From Styela clava (taxonomy: Eukaryota > Chordata > Ascidiacea > Stolidobranchia > Styelidae), in assembly GCF_964204865.1 (NCBI RefSeq), contig NC_135252.1, positions 20,605,383 to 20,669,382 of the forward strand: a DNA stretch of 64,000 nt. Reading direction: 5' to 3'. The position numbers were made by a program, and so were the translations under genes. Below the pieces are notes generated by a model that saw only the letters and a program-made list of their open reading frames with translations, was not told where the DNA came from and did no database searches. This document shows, in pieces, positions 21,601 through 31,673 of the stretch (the stretch's first letter is position 1; each line of letters begins with the position of its first letter).

Positions 21601-23548
21601 GGTTTTGTCTGCTTTCCCGATGTTTCTGTTAATATTTCATTGTATTTATCTGGGTAAATATTGCCTTTCCTTTTGAAAGAGGTTTCAAAATAAACTATGT
21701 CTATATTTATTGATCCCTTGACTTGGACCGGTTTTAAAGACACTTTCTTATCGTTAAAAATTGTCGCTTTTGCCGATTGGTTATTACCGATGGAATGGTT
21801 TTTCAAACTCATAAAATGATGGGAGAACTTACAGCGCTCATCCTGTCCCCGTGGATGGGGGTGACTTGGTCCCGCAGTAGCTTGTCCCGGTTGTCAAAAT
21901 GACCACGCGCCGCCACTGCTCTCTTGTAACTTTGACGTCGTCGCGATGCGCAAGTTTCGAGAAATTTCCCACGCTATTGAGTCAGAGCGAAGGATACACG
22001 CCGCGAGATCGTATCTCGTTACTTATAATTACTCTTTAAAGTTTAAGCAATGTCCATATCCCTCTATCAGGTTCGGGGTTGCAGAATTCCTCACCAAAAT
22101 ATCGCTAGGCTGTGTTTGAATAGCCGTCGCAACCCGGGTTAGCGCCGTTGTATTTGACACAAAATATAGGTGTCAGAGTGCGCCATTATGACGTCACTTA
22201 ACTGCGTCATACAATTTAACTTAAATCCGGCTACGATCAAAAAAATTGAACCATGGCAAATCTAGCGATCACCCTGTATTATCTGTATCAATCTTCACGG
22301 TACACGTACTCTCAAAACATTTATTTCATTTATTTTTTCCAACAGAATTTATGTCGACGAAGAAAAAATCTGAATCTGATCTGGTAGGAATAAAAAACAG
22401 TGTTCAATCTGACTTGAAAAGTGTGAAAAGCAATGTTCAATCTGACTTGGAAAATATGAAAAACAATGTTCAATCTGACTTGAAAAGTGTGAAATTCAAT
22501 GTTCAGTCTGACTTGGAAAATATGAAAAGCATTGTCCAGTCAGGCGATGATAAACTTGTGAGTATTTCTCAACAATAATTAAATCTGACATACGTCAGAT
22601 TCAGTTATCACTCTATATTTCAGAGTTTGAAATTTTAAAAAGAGTCGATGTTCCAGAATTGCCTGCTGAATGGTTTCAAACAACACAATTCTAATTAAAA
22701 AACCTGATTCATAGTCTCTCCTGGCTTCGACAAGGTTTTATCCTCTTTCGCTGTAGCCGTATGAACTAATTTCTCACTTCAACAAAACTTGCATTAGATT
22801 AATTTCCTCCCAAGAGTCCCACGCGATCAAATTCTGTCTTCAAGTCAATTTTCAAGAAAGCCAGTGCACAGACGATAGCAAAGGAAAAGACACTTCTTAA
22901 GTGACTAATAGTTAAAACTTTTTTTCCATTAGATGAGGGTTATGGAGTCGCAAATTGAAAAAATCTTATTGTTATCTGAATGGTTCAAAGCCAGCAATAA
23001 TTATTTCTATAAACGGTTTTCCGAGAAAGTCGATTACCAGACTGCGAGAAACCGCTGCCAACAACTGGGTGCTCAGTTAATTTCCACTGGCTTTAGAGAT
23101 CCGGCTGTCAGAAGGTAACTGTTACTATATAATGTTTGTTGCTATTTTTCAAGATAACTTTTCTTAGTTTTAATGCGATATAATGTCTTTGGCAATACTC
23201 GAAAGAAATTTATTTTCAATATTCATTTTGGAGACTTGTTTAAGAATGTTTTTATTATTTTATATTTTTAGTGAAATTCATTCAAAGATTTGTATTCACA
23301 ACACCATGATGTGGATAGGGCTTGATCAAATTGAACGCAAAGATGTTTGGGTTTGGTCAGATGGGACGATCGTCAACGATTTAAGAAGTGTACCCTGGAG
23401 AAAAGGTGAACCGAATAACGCAGGAGGAGGCGAGAACTGTGGAGAATATCTTTGTGGAGCATCGTATAACGGAGTGAACGATAAACGTTGCAATACAAAT
23501 TACGCCTATGCTTGTGAAAAAGAATTCTTTCATAAATTGCAATTATAA
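15669..23548 (+). CDS. Type II transmembrane C-type lectin 2 with 11-residue neck repeats
   Basis: Six exons are inferred: 15669-15729, 16408-16509, 17962-18114, 22346-22557, 22933-23114 and 23272-23548, giving 328 aa with consistent phases (1,1,1,0,2). The start is MGSRVQEHERS. Residues 1-60 are hydrophilic and probably cytoplasmic; residues about 64-81 (LKIAVVVLTIVTAM) span the membrane. The neck (residues 106-176) has about five 11-residue units of the form VQSDLxxxKxN, alternating SVK and NMK types, a likely coiled coil. The C-type lectin domain (about 190-328) has ARNRC, WIGL, GEPNN, ENC, VND and YACEK; EPN suggests calcium-dependent mannose-type binding. AATAAA lies 5 bases after the stop. 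It is the paralogue of the lectin upstream. Intron 3 (4.2 kb) contains a hAT transposon. Cell-surface recognition is likely; ligand unknown. Confidence 0.88.
15786..16260 (-). pseudogene. mariner-like transposase fragment
   Basis: On the minus strand an 85-residue open frame (15936-16193) reads like the C-terminal part of a mariner-type DDE/D transposase, including the SPDL signature, a YLCELLKD segment, ECARVI and a histidine-rich end. The element's terminus 'tagggtgtcccaaaa' at 15786 is of a common mariner type. The 5' two thirds are absent, so it is dead. It lies in intron 1 of lectin gene 2. Confidence 0.8.
16612..16712. mobile_element. Palindromic MITE, copy 2
   Basis: Arms are diverged versions of those at 5188-5290 ('gtaccaagatgacgcacaac'), in intron 2 of lectin gene 2. 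The spacer differs from copy 1. Confidence 0.7.
16818..17352. mobile_element. hAT-type MITE, 535 bp
   Basis: The ends are CAGTGGTTCCCAAC and GGGAACCACTG, with a perfect 8-bp duplication acatatac (16810-16817, 17353-17360). It is non-coding, in intron 2 of lectin gene 2. The same terminal type occurs at 33131-33633. Confidence 0.9.
18985..19088. repeat. Direct repeat flanking the hAT element, left copy
   Basis: The segment 'gagtcagagcgaaggataca' through 'gatcgtatctcgt' and 'tgtccatatc' recurs at 21945-22070 in the same orientation. The hAT element inserted between two copies of this older repeat. Bases 18760-18985 upstream also look like an interspersed repeat ('ttagatgcacgcgatatctc'). Confidence 0.6.
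19089..21918 (+). mobile_element. hAT transposon, 2,830 bp
   Basis: It starts TAGTGGCGGCGCG and ends CGCGCCGCCACTG, with a perfect 8-bp duplication ctctcttg (19081-19088, 21919-21926). It contains a broken hAT transposase reading on the plus strand. It is inserted in intron 3 of lectin gene 2 in the same orientation as the gene. The first base of the left end (T for the expected C) has mutated. Confidence 0.9.
19603..21503 (+). pseudogene. hAT transposase, ZMYM1/DUF4371-like, frameshifted
   Basis: The reading starts at ATG 19603 with a TTF-type zinc-finger-like segment (TFCAETWYKKHEWLCY), moves to a second frame at about 19845, and to a third at about 20060, which stays open to 21430 (456 codons). 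The long frame carries the RNase-H-like core of DUF4371 hAT proteins: an SDETTDI motif, a YDGAAVMSG motif and an HCYAHQFNLV motif. A further shift near 21415 leads to the last residues, ending about 21503. The breaks and a shortened C-terminal dimerisation region mean it is inactive unless they are assembly errors. Confidence 0.88.
21919..22070. repeat. Direct repeat flanking the hAT element, right copy
   Basis: This copy matches the left copy at 18985-19088 with about ten differences ('gagtcagagcgaaggataca'), then continues to 'tgtccatatccctct'. Confidence 0.6.
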
Positions 23549-23867
23549 AAATTAATAAAAACGAGGAAAATTACTGAAAATGCGTGTTTCCTCCATTTGC
23601 ATTATTCGGCATGGCAATAACACTAAGTATTGTGTTACCAAATGTCTACAAATAGCAGTGTTTTTTATTCGAAGTTCCGCGGAACCTAGGGTTTCCGAAA
23701 CACTTATTCGATCTCGGTGAGAGTTCCTATTTCAATGAACGTGAATCCTAATGTAGAAAATCAATTTAATTCTGAACATTTTTATTTGGGGCCTTGCAAT
23801 TAATAACATTTGGATTTTGTCACTAAAAAATGAAAAATGTCACTAAGGAAGATAGAACATTTATATT

Positions 23868-24180
23868 TTATATATATATATATATCCTGGGGATAGGAAA
23901 GTGGGTTCGCAGGTTCGAATCCCATGCAGGGAGGGTTATGTGCGAGAGGATTGCTGGACTCCTCGCCGTCGTTGGGTGGTTCACGTAACCGCTGGTCGGT
24001 TACGGCTTCCTCCACCACCAAGTCCATGCTTCCGAAAACAAACAATACAGTAAAAAACTAAATCCCATACCCGACTTGGAATGGTAACCGGACGAGAGGC
24101 CATGGTTCGCCATATGGATAAGCCGTCTTATCGGCTTTCCTCTCCCCCGGGATAAATATGTAAATCCTATCCTATCCTAT
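23868..24180 (+). mobile_element. tRNA-derived SINE downstream of lectin 2
   Basis: After a (TA)n run the SINE shows a B box (ggttcgaatccc), the family body ('gaccagagg'-type and 'ggtaaccggacgagaggcca' motifs), 'taagccgtcttatcggcttt' and a tail of tandem TATCC units. The first 60 or so bases of the tRNA-like head are missing. Confidence 0.85.
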
Positions 24181-25595
24181 CCTAAATCATCTAGCAAACG
24201 ATGATCCCTATTCCTTTCGAGTTCTTCATTTGGTAATGGATATTCCACCCTATGCAGCTCGATTCGGGTATTTTGTTTAATAGTGAGCCAGAATATATAT
24301 ATCCGCACGTCCGATACTCAAAGTTATATGTTATCTATAACTAGGCTTATCATACGTCCCGCTTTAGGCTCGAACTCGAATTATTTGTACCGGTATCGTT
24401 AACGTCAATTCCTTCCTATTTTTCGAACTGAACCCGATATTTGGACAGAGAATATGCGCATGAAATTTAACATAGGCTTTCTAGTAGAAGCAGGCACAAA
24501 ACGTTTGGCTATTTATCTTACGTTGTTCGCTTCGCACAAGCTAGATGTTAGGGCATTTAACGCCATGGGTAAAGACAATAAATTAAATTTGTGTATAGGC
24601 TTTGTAGCGCACTCGCAAGTACCAGATTATACTGAATTAAAAACTTGTTTCGCAGGCTCACATCATTCGAAATTGCAACCTTTCCGCTGGCCTCACATTT
24701 TTTTCATTGTGGGACGCATTTGGCCCGCGGGCTGTAGAGTGTACACTCCTGATCTAAACATGCTGCAATAAAAATAATATTAGAAATTAACATGTATTGT
24801 AAAAATCATCTATTTGTACCTATTTCTTTGAATTTAATATATTTTGATCATCGTATCAGAACAAGATATTTAATCAAAAACCCGAAAGTCATAAGTCCAT
24901 GATTGAATAGTGCAAAAAGTAGAAAACATTAGGTTGATTCCGTAATGCAATATACTAGTACAGGAGTAGGCTACACAGAATTTTGTGAGTCTGGGACTTT
25001 AAAATACATCAAGGATACATTTCAACACAATGTCATGCGACGTCTTTGACCAAGCCTACAGGTATTCGCTGTTTGACACAGGAGGTTATTGATATCTAAT
25101 ACAAAAATAATTTACTTGATAAATCTAACTGTTTCTTATGTTATACCGTGTTTCTCCGAAAATAGGGCTGGGTCTTGTGTTTTTTCCCAAAAATAACACT
25201 AGGGTTTATTTTAGAGGGATGTCTTATATTTTCATTTATTAAAAACAAAATTACAAATTGAAGAAATACGAGATTTTCAAATATACAAAATGTATATGAA
25301 AACCGATATCCATTTACTTATAAATAACACGTCTTTATTCAAAATAACTGAAAAATATAGATTTGCATCAATCATTTAGATTTGACTACTTTATGTATCT
25401 ATTTTGTGGTCTGCCACACGTGGCATTTGAGCGCCACCCGTTGTGGCAGCAACTAATATGATTGTACTATCAAGATATCACCGTACCTGTCAATCAGCAT
25501 TCGGAATAAACGTTTGGTCTGTTGTCTGTGGCGTAGTTTTTGTTTCATCAAAAATAGCCGCTGCAGAACATTTTAATTCGAGGATATAATCGAAA
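24181..25595. other. Intergenic between lectin 2 and FCF1
   Basis: Bases 24283-24920 are related to the 3' flank of lectin gene 1. An interspersed-repeat end of the type 'gtgtttctccgaaaatag' starts at about 25148. No gene is supported; the frame at 24454-24771 overlaps repeat DNA ('tttggcccgcgggctg'). Confidence 0.5.
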
Positions 25596-27608
25596 ATGGT
25601 AAGTTTCATTTTCATATTTAATTCTTGGTCTTTTGTGGCGTACGGTAACTTATGTTAGTTAGGTACCGGTATTGATCCAGTATCATGTGGCAAACTTGTA
25701 TTTTATTTCATTGTCCGAATGTATGCTCCTTATGAATTTATTCGCTTATGGCTGTATGGTAGATTATCATGTGTTTTTCAACTTGTCTGAGTGTGCTCAA
25801 GCGCTTGTTACGATACCGGTACAGCACTTGGTACCGGTATAACATTAAACCTGTAAACCCTTTTCTAGTTTTTTTCCTGAATTTGGCTTCTTGGAGGTCC
25901 TACAGTGGTGGTGACTTCTCTACGGCCCATGAGCCGGGGCCACGGCCCATCTAATTGGGCCACATGGCCCATCAAGCTATGGGCCGCGGCCCCATCAGGA
26001 AAAATTCAATTATCTTACCAAAATTTTCAATTTTTTACAAAATTGTCAATATTTGTACCAAAAAAAAAATCGTGGGATGCCACAAAAATTTTTTCTTAGT
26101 ATAATAATTATAAGTTTATTTTGACTCCATAATCAGCATAACAATAAAATGATTGGTAAAAAAATAAATAAAAACTGATTATGAAATCAAGAGAGCAAAC
26201 AAAACCTTCTTACAATATGGTAAGCCTTTATATAAAAATAAAGCAAAATACCAAGCTACAGAAAAAGAAAACTCCTGTGGTATGTGTACCAGGATAGGGT
26301 TAGGACAAAATTTCGTTCAAATTTTCCACATTGTAGTTCTATTACAATAATATGAGTTCGGGGACCTGGGGACTGTCTGTGTTGGCCAAGTGAATAGTCC
26401 CTTTACACAACTTGATGGGCCGAAGCCCAATTCGATGGGCCGTTGCCCCGGCCTATGGGACGTAGAAGAGTCACCACTTCCACTAGGGAGGTCTTCTGAT
26501 CTAGGCTGAGTTATCTACATCCTGGTATAGACTGGAAGTTTAATGGCGAACCATACCTTGGTACTTTTGTCATTTGTACGGATGCCGTGCGGCCATATTA
26601 CAGTATTAATCCTAAATTCTGAAATTAACCAAGGACTCGAGTGTACCATTCCATACCATCAGCTAAATTTATCGTGAAATTGGTTTGCAGGGGAAAAACA
26701 AACGCTGCAGAAAATTTGCTGAGATGAAGCGAATGCTCAATTTGAAAGACAGTCGAATATCAAAAGATAAACGACAAAAAACAAACACAGAGGAAAAGAA
26801 GAGGAGAGAATTATTAAAGAAAGGTGGAATAATTGAGAGACATGTTCCACAACATTCATCTGCAATGTTTTTTAAGTATAACGAACATCTGGGACCTCCT
26901 TATCATGTCTTGGTAAGTATATGTATTGTGTTCTAATTTAGTTTTTGTCTTCGTTATAAATGAATTGTCAACAGAGTATTTATGCTATAATATCCTACTT
27001 CCTAAATGATAAAAACAAATTTCTCAACCAAATTCTGAGCGTAATTTGGATAATGGTAATTTGCACTATTTTTATCCTAATGTCTCCAAAAGTTTTGGCA
27101 TTTGGAATTGTATCACGCAATATTTCTTTGCATAGTTAGCCAAAAATGTATTTATTCTTATTGAATGTATAACAGGTTAATAACAGTATATACTAAATAC
27201 AACTCATTTTTTCAGGTGGATACAAATTTCATCAACTTTTCCATCAAAAATAAGTTGGATATAATGCGGTCAATGATGGACTGTTTGTATGCAAAATGCA
27301 CACCATATATCACAGACTGTGTGACAGCAGAACTTGAAAAACTCGGCCCAAAATACAGAGTAGCTCTAAGAATAGCAAAAGACCCAAGATTTGAACGCTT
27401 GCCTTGTCTACATAAAGGGACTTATGCTGATGATTGTTTGGTGCAAAGAGTCACACAGCATAAGTGTTATATTGTCGCTACTTGTGATAGAGATCTTAAA
27501 AGGCGAATCAGAAAAATTCCCGGAGTTCCTATAATGTATATCAGCCAACATAAATATACTATAGAGAGAATGCCTGATGTGTTTGGAGCACCAAAAACTG
27601 ATCAATAA
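25596..27608 (+). CDS. FCF1: FCF1 rRNA-processing protein (Utp24), PIN domain
   Basis: Three exons, 25596-25598, 26691-26912 and 27216-27608, give 205 aa (human about 198). Exon 1 contributes only the ATG, followed directly by GTAAGT. The protein has the basic N-terminus [16 protein letters not shown], a [11 protein letters not shown] motif and a PIN domain from about residue 75: [47 protein letters not shown] and [14 protein letters not shown]. The family's acidic active-site residues are present. FCF1/Utp24 is a nucleolar small-subunit processome component that cuts pre-rRNA at sites around the 18S 5' end (family knowledge). The stop codon is part of an AATAAA (27604-27609), so the 3'UTR may be tiny. 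Intron 1 carries a 587-bp transposon. Confidence 0.98.
25900..26486. mobile_element. DNA transposon with gggccc-rich ends in FCF1 intron 1
   Basis: The ends CTACAGTGGTGGTGACT and AGTCACCACTTCCACTAG are imperfect inverted repeats; ggaggtc flanks it on both sides (25893-25899, 26487-26493). Subterminal 'gatgggccg' motifs recur on both arms. At 26274-26420 it contains a fragment of the 200-bp MITE family seen at 50441. Confidence 0.65.
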
Positions 27609-28759
27609 AACTGATTTATAATAGTTTTTCTTTGTGTTGTTTGGATAATGGACTTATCGATTGCTAAGGCAACTAGTTCAAGGAAATCACAGGCTGTAAG
27701 GAATTATTTTGCTCCCATGAACCAGCAGACACACTAACATTGAATAGATGATGCCCTGGCATTATACTAATAAAGAAGACAATATTTCCAGATGATAGAA
27801 TAATATCACTTGGAGATATCAAACAAGTCGAATATATTTGAAATTAATTTCACTTTATGTTTGATATGGAAATGAATATTAGTATTTGAAAAGCTGCCAT
27901 GTGCGGTTGGCATCTTAGTCATACAAACAATAGTCTTTGTTCAACTTCTGAAATTGTACATGTCAATTGAATATATATTTGATATTGAATTGGTTATGGC
28001 CATCCTCAATCTCGCTCAGCTGGGCATTTTTTTGAGCTAATAAAAATTGTTTCAATCATGAGATCCAGACATTTGTATGTTGTAGTAAATGATATCAATT
28101 AAAATTAGAGAGGTGGTATAGCAGTGAGATTTGCTATTGAGGGATCGAATGTGATCATTATGCAGACTAGTCATCAAATCTTATTAAGGTAATCTGTTCT
28201 GGTTTCACATCAATTTACATTCATTGGTGCTTAGAGTGTACTATTGGCACAATGATATGCTACTGTGTAAATTGGGACTCTGCTTATTTGCCCTACATAT
28301 GTTAAAAGAGTCTTTGTCCTGGGAAATTAGAATGTTAATAGCTCATCGTACCACTACTTATCTTGAACTGAACTGGTGTGATGGAGTGCCAAGGATGCTA
28401 TTAATGTAACACAAACTAAAGCAATGACCATTACTTTTGTCTAGTAGCCAGTCCATGTTAGTTCCAAGTCTTAAAACTTAGTTTTATCCTACAGTTATGG
28501 ATCATTTTTTGGGGGGGAAGGGGATAAGTGACCAACCAAAGCATTTTGCATGCATATGATTCTAATTTGAACCAGAATAAGTCATGGAAGGAGGCGGCAG
28601 TCGTATCTGAATCAGTTTGAAATATGACATGACAAAAATGAACGCATATACGTTTTAAAATTATTTCAGAACACAGTATCCAAGGGTTCTGTCCGCATAC
28701 TCCAGTGGTTTCGCAGGATTCCATTAAAATCCAAGAGTCCATATTAATATATGTATAAC

Positions 28760-28896
28760 CAGTAGTGGGATTCAGCCAGTTGGCACCGGTTCTATAGAAC
28801 CGTCTCAGGGAATTTTACGAGATCAGCGAAACGGTTAGCATTACATGACATTTGTATGATGGAACCGGCTGACAAAAAATTTGAATCCCACCACTG
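28760..28896. mobile_element. hAT-type MITE, 137 bp
   Basis: Ends CAGTAGTGGGATTCAGCC and GAATCCCACCACTG, perfect 8-bp duplication tgtataac (28752-28759, 28897-28904). Same family as 34154-34333. Confidence 0.9.
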
Positions 28897-29609
28897 TGTA
28901 TAACCAATTACATTTTAGCTTTGCCACTATTATTAAAATTACTGCACTAAAGATCATTTCTGTCTCTGGGATTTCGCTCCGAAAAAAAGGTTGAATACTG
29001 AGGACTTCTAGGCTAACTTGAGCAACCGCTTGCAAAACTATCGGACAAGAACTGGAATAAATGTATTTATTAACAGAGATCTCCACCAAAAAGCTTTAAA
29101 ACAACTAGAACTAAAATGTGAGATATATATAATTTGAATATACAAGACAGGAATTAAAATACAGGTAAAAATTATCAAGAATTAAATAAAATCCATGCCT
29201 TGAAAAGAAAGAGACTCGAAACCTACGCTAAAATATACAATCACAAAATGTTATCACATCAATCGTAATTTTGACCCAAAGTAGACCTATCCAAATCATC
29301 AGATAACAGATGAGTTCTGAATGGTTTACTGTTACGGAATATAGTTACGGTTGACCGTGACAGCATACCGTTCCAGTTGACCGAATTTAATTTACAGTAT
29401 CGTGCTGCTAAATTTGAAATATTGACATATAATGCCAATCTATTGGTAGAAAGGCAATTAAGGCAGCATATAAAGTCTAAAACATCAGCAAAAATTAGAG
29501 AGCAAGTTGATCGTTAAGATATTACATTGGTTGAAATTAGAAGCATGAGACAATGACAGACTGCAAACATAAGATGCGGCAAGCTACAAAAAGCAGACAG
29601 GAAATGAGT

Positions 29610-29748
29610 CACATATTTATCCCGAGGGAGAAAAAGTCGATAAGACAGCTTAATCATGTAGCCAACCACAGCATCTCATCCGGTTACCAGTTGGGTATGG
29701 GATCAGTTAGCCAGTTACTATTTTGTTTTCAGATGTATGGACTTGAAT
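29610..29748 (-). mobile_element. SINE fragment (3' part)
   Basis: A minus-strand copy of the SINE 3' body: 'tttatcccgagggag', 'catctcatccggttacc' and 'tagccagttac' on the plus strand. The tRNA head is absent. Confidence 0.75.
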
Positions 29749-30894
29749 ACTGAATACCTAAAACTGGTCAGAGTATTCAAGTAAAACAATTTACAAAGCT
29801 CATCCAGAGGAATTTTCAATAGTTATCCCTAGATAGGCCTGAAAGCAAAGAAGATCTGAAAGTTTATCGTGCAAGAGTATTTTAAGACAATTAATTTCTT
29901 AATAAGCATTCAGATAACCCTGTGGCCCCCATATGATTTGGAGTGGGTCATAAAATATGTATCGATTTATAGAAAATCACTTCTCTTTGGTTGAGATTTT
30001 TGAAACTGACATGAAATGATCAAATCTAATGAGAGAAGTATGACAGGCTATATCAGACATTCAGTTCATGTTCTCTAAAATGATCAAACAAATGCACATA
30101 TAATATAAATGACAATCAAGTTAACCCAATTCGCTGTGAGTTTGGAAACCGAAGACAAATTTCACCAAAGCAATACTCTGGTCACATGAGAAATGTGGCA
30201 ATGACTCAGTTACACAAAAAGATACACAAAATAATAAAATAGAGAACTGGGTTATAACCGGGCCCTCGTGAATTTGGGAACCTCTGCCTGGCAATTCAGT
30301 GATACAACAGATAAATTTTGCCAAGCAAGACGCTAGTGAAATATGAAACGTGGCAATGACTCAGTTACACAGAAAGAATCACAAAATAATAAAATAAAGA
30401 GCCAGGTGAAACATGACCCACCAAGTCATTGAGTGTGGCCTTTGTCAACGAGCAGATTTTTTATTATCAAGCATAGAATCATAATCCTACAGTTGATGTT
30501 TAATTAAAAAGGCACTCATATGGGTAAAAATACATAACGATTTCTGCTTGTCGCTGTGCTAAATTTTTCGCCGTTTTGCCCAGTGCCTTTAGTACTGTAA
30601 GGATAAGTGATAGCCACATTTTTGTGTGGCACAGCTAGTTATCTAAGTTGGCTATATGGCCCACCAACAAAAAATGTTGCATACCCCTGGCATACACCAT
30701 TCAGAGAAATTTTTTTTACTCGCTACAACCAAATTTTAACGGTAACTAATAATAGATCCCTATACATCAGCGACTGTCTGTTCAGACGAAATGGAACGGA
30801 TTTTCAAATCCCAATGGGAAATAATTACGATTCCAAACTATTTGTTATTGAACGGACTTTCACAAACGTACAAACTTTGCGAGCACTCATTCCA

Positions 30895-31070
30895 GTGGCA
30901 TAGCCAAGAATTTCAGGGCGGGGGGGAGGGGTTCTGAAATTTCTTATTGCCAAGTAACACCGTGACAGCTGGCTGGACAATGTGGCTTTTTATGAGTTTT
31001 AAAGGTTTAAACTGCGTTTCAAGCTATTTCAAAAGGAGGGTTGCGACTCTTAATGGCTACGTTCCTGATC
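30895..31070. repeat. Interspersed repeat with 'agccaagaatttc' end
   Basis: It starts 'cagtggcatagcc' and ends near 'ggctacgttcctg', suggesting hAT-like termini. No target duplication is visible. Related to the repeats at 376 and 57487. Confidence 0.45.
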
Positions 31071-31673
31071 TGTATGTAAAACTTCTCTCTTAGCCAGTAA
31101 AATTTCCATAAAATGGCCAGTAATGTAGCAATTTTCTATAAAATCAGGTTTTTCATGATTTCATCGAAATAGAAAATTCAAAAATATATGATAAAACTAA
31201 TCAACATCAAACGGGCAAGCCGATTTCGAGACATTTTTTATCTCTGGTCAAAGCACGACCATGAACCAGCATCGTTATGCATTGATTTGTGCAATCTTAG
31301 TTGGAAGTGAATTCTCAGTGATAATCTGTGTTCATGCACTCCCAGAGTTCATCTGCAATTCAGAAAATTTATTTTAAGATAATTTTAAAAATTTTTTAAC
31401 AGACTAGATCAGGGGTGGTTAATTGTTCATGAGTTAGCTTAGGGCAGAAATTTTTCTAACGAGCCCATAATGCCCATTTGAATTCACTTTATAATCGGGG
31501 TCATCTTGACATTATTTCCAAATGAAATTTATATTCATAAAAACTAGAACTTCAAATTTTCCTTGAACACTGTTTTTGCACGTTTTGGCAAGCTTTTTAG
31601 TGGTTTTTGAAAGTTTTTCACTTTTTCTTTGCATGTTTTTCATTAAACACTAAATTTATTATGCTACGGAGGT

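Larger units (their letters stand above)
27609..31673. other. Intergenic between FCF1 and TMEM248, no gene
   Basis: FCF1 (+) and TMEM248 (-) converge here, yet 4 kb separate their stops. I see only repeat relics and AT-rich DNA; the small open frames at 28224-28409 and 30607-30903 show no domain. Confidence 0.6.

Noticed and set aside
23868-24180. A tRNA gene at the B-box motif
   Set aside because: The B box belongs to a SINE: no cloverleaf can be drawn, and the same head is found in several dispersed copies with the SINE body attached.
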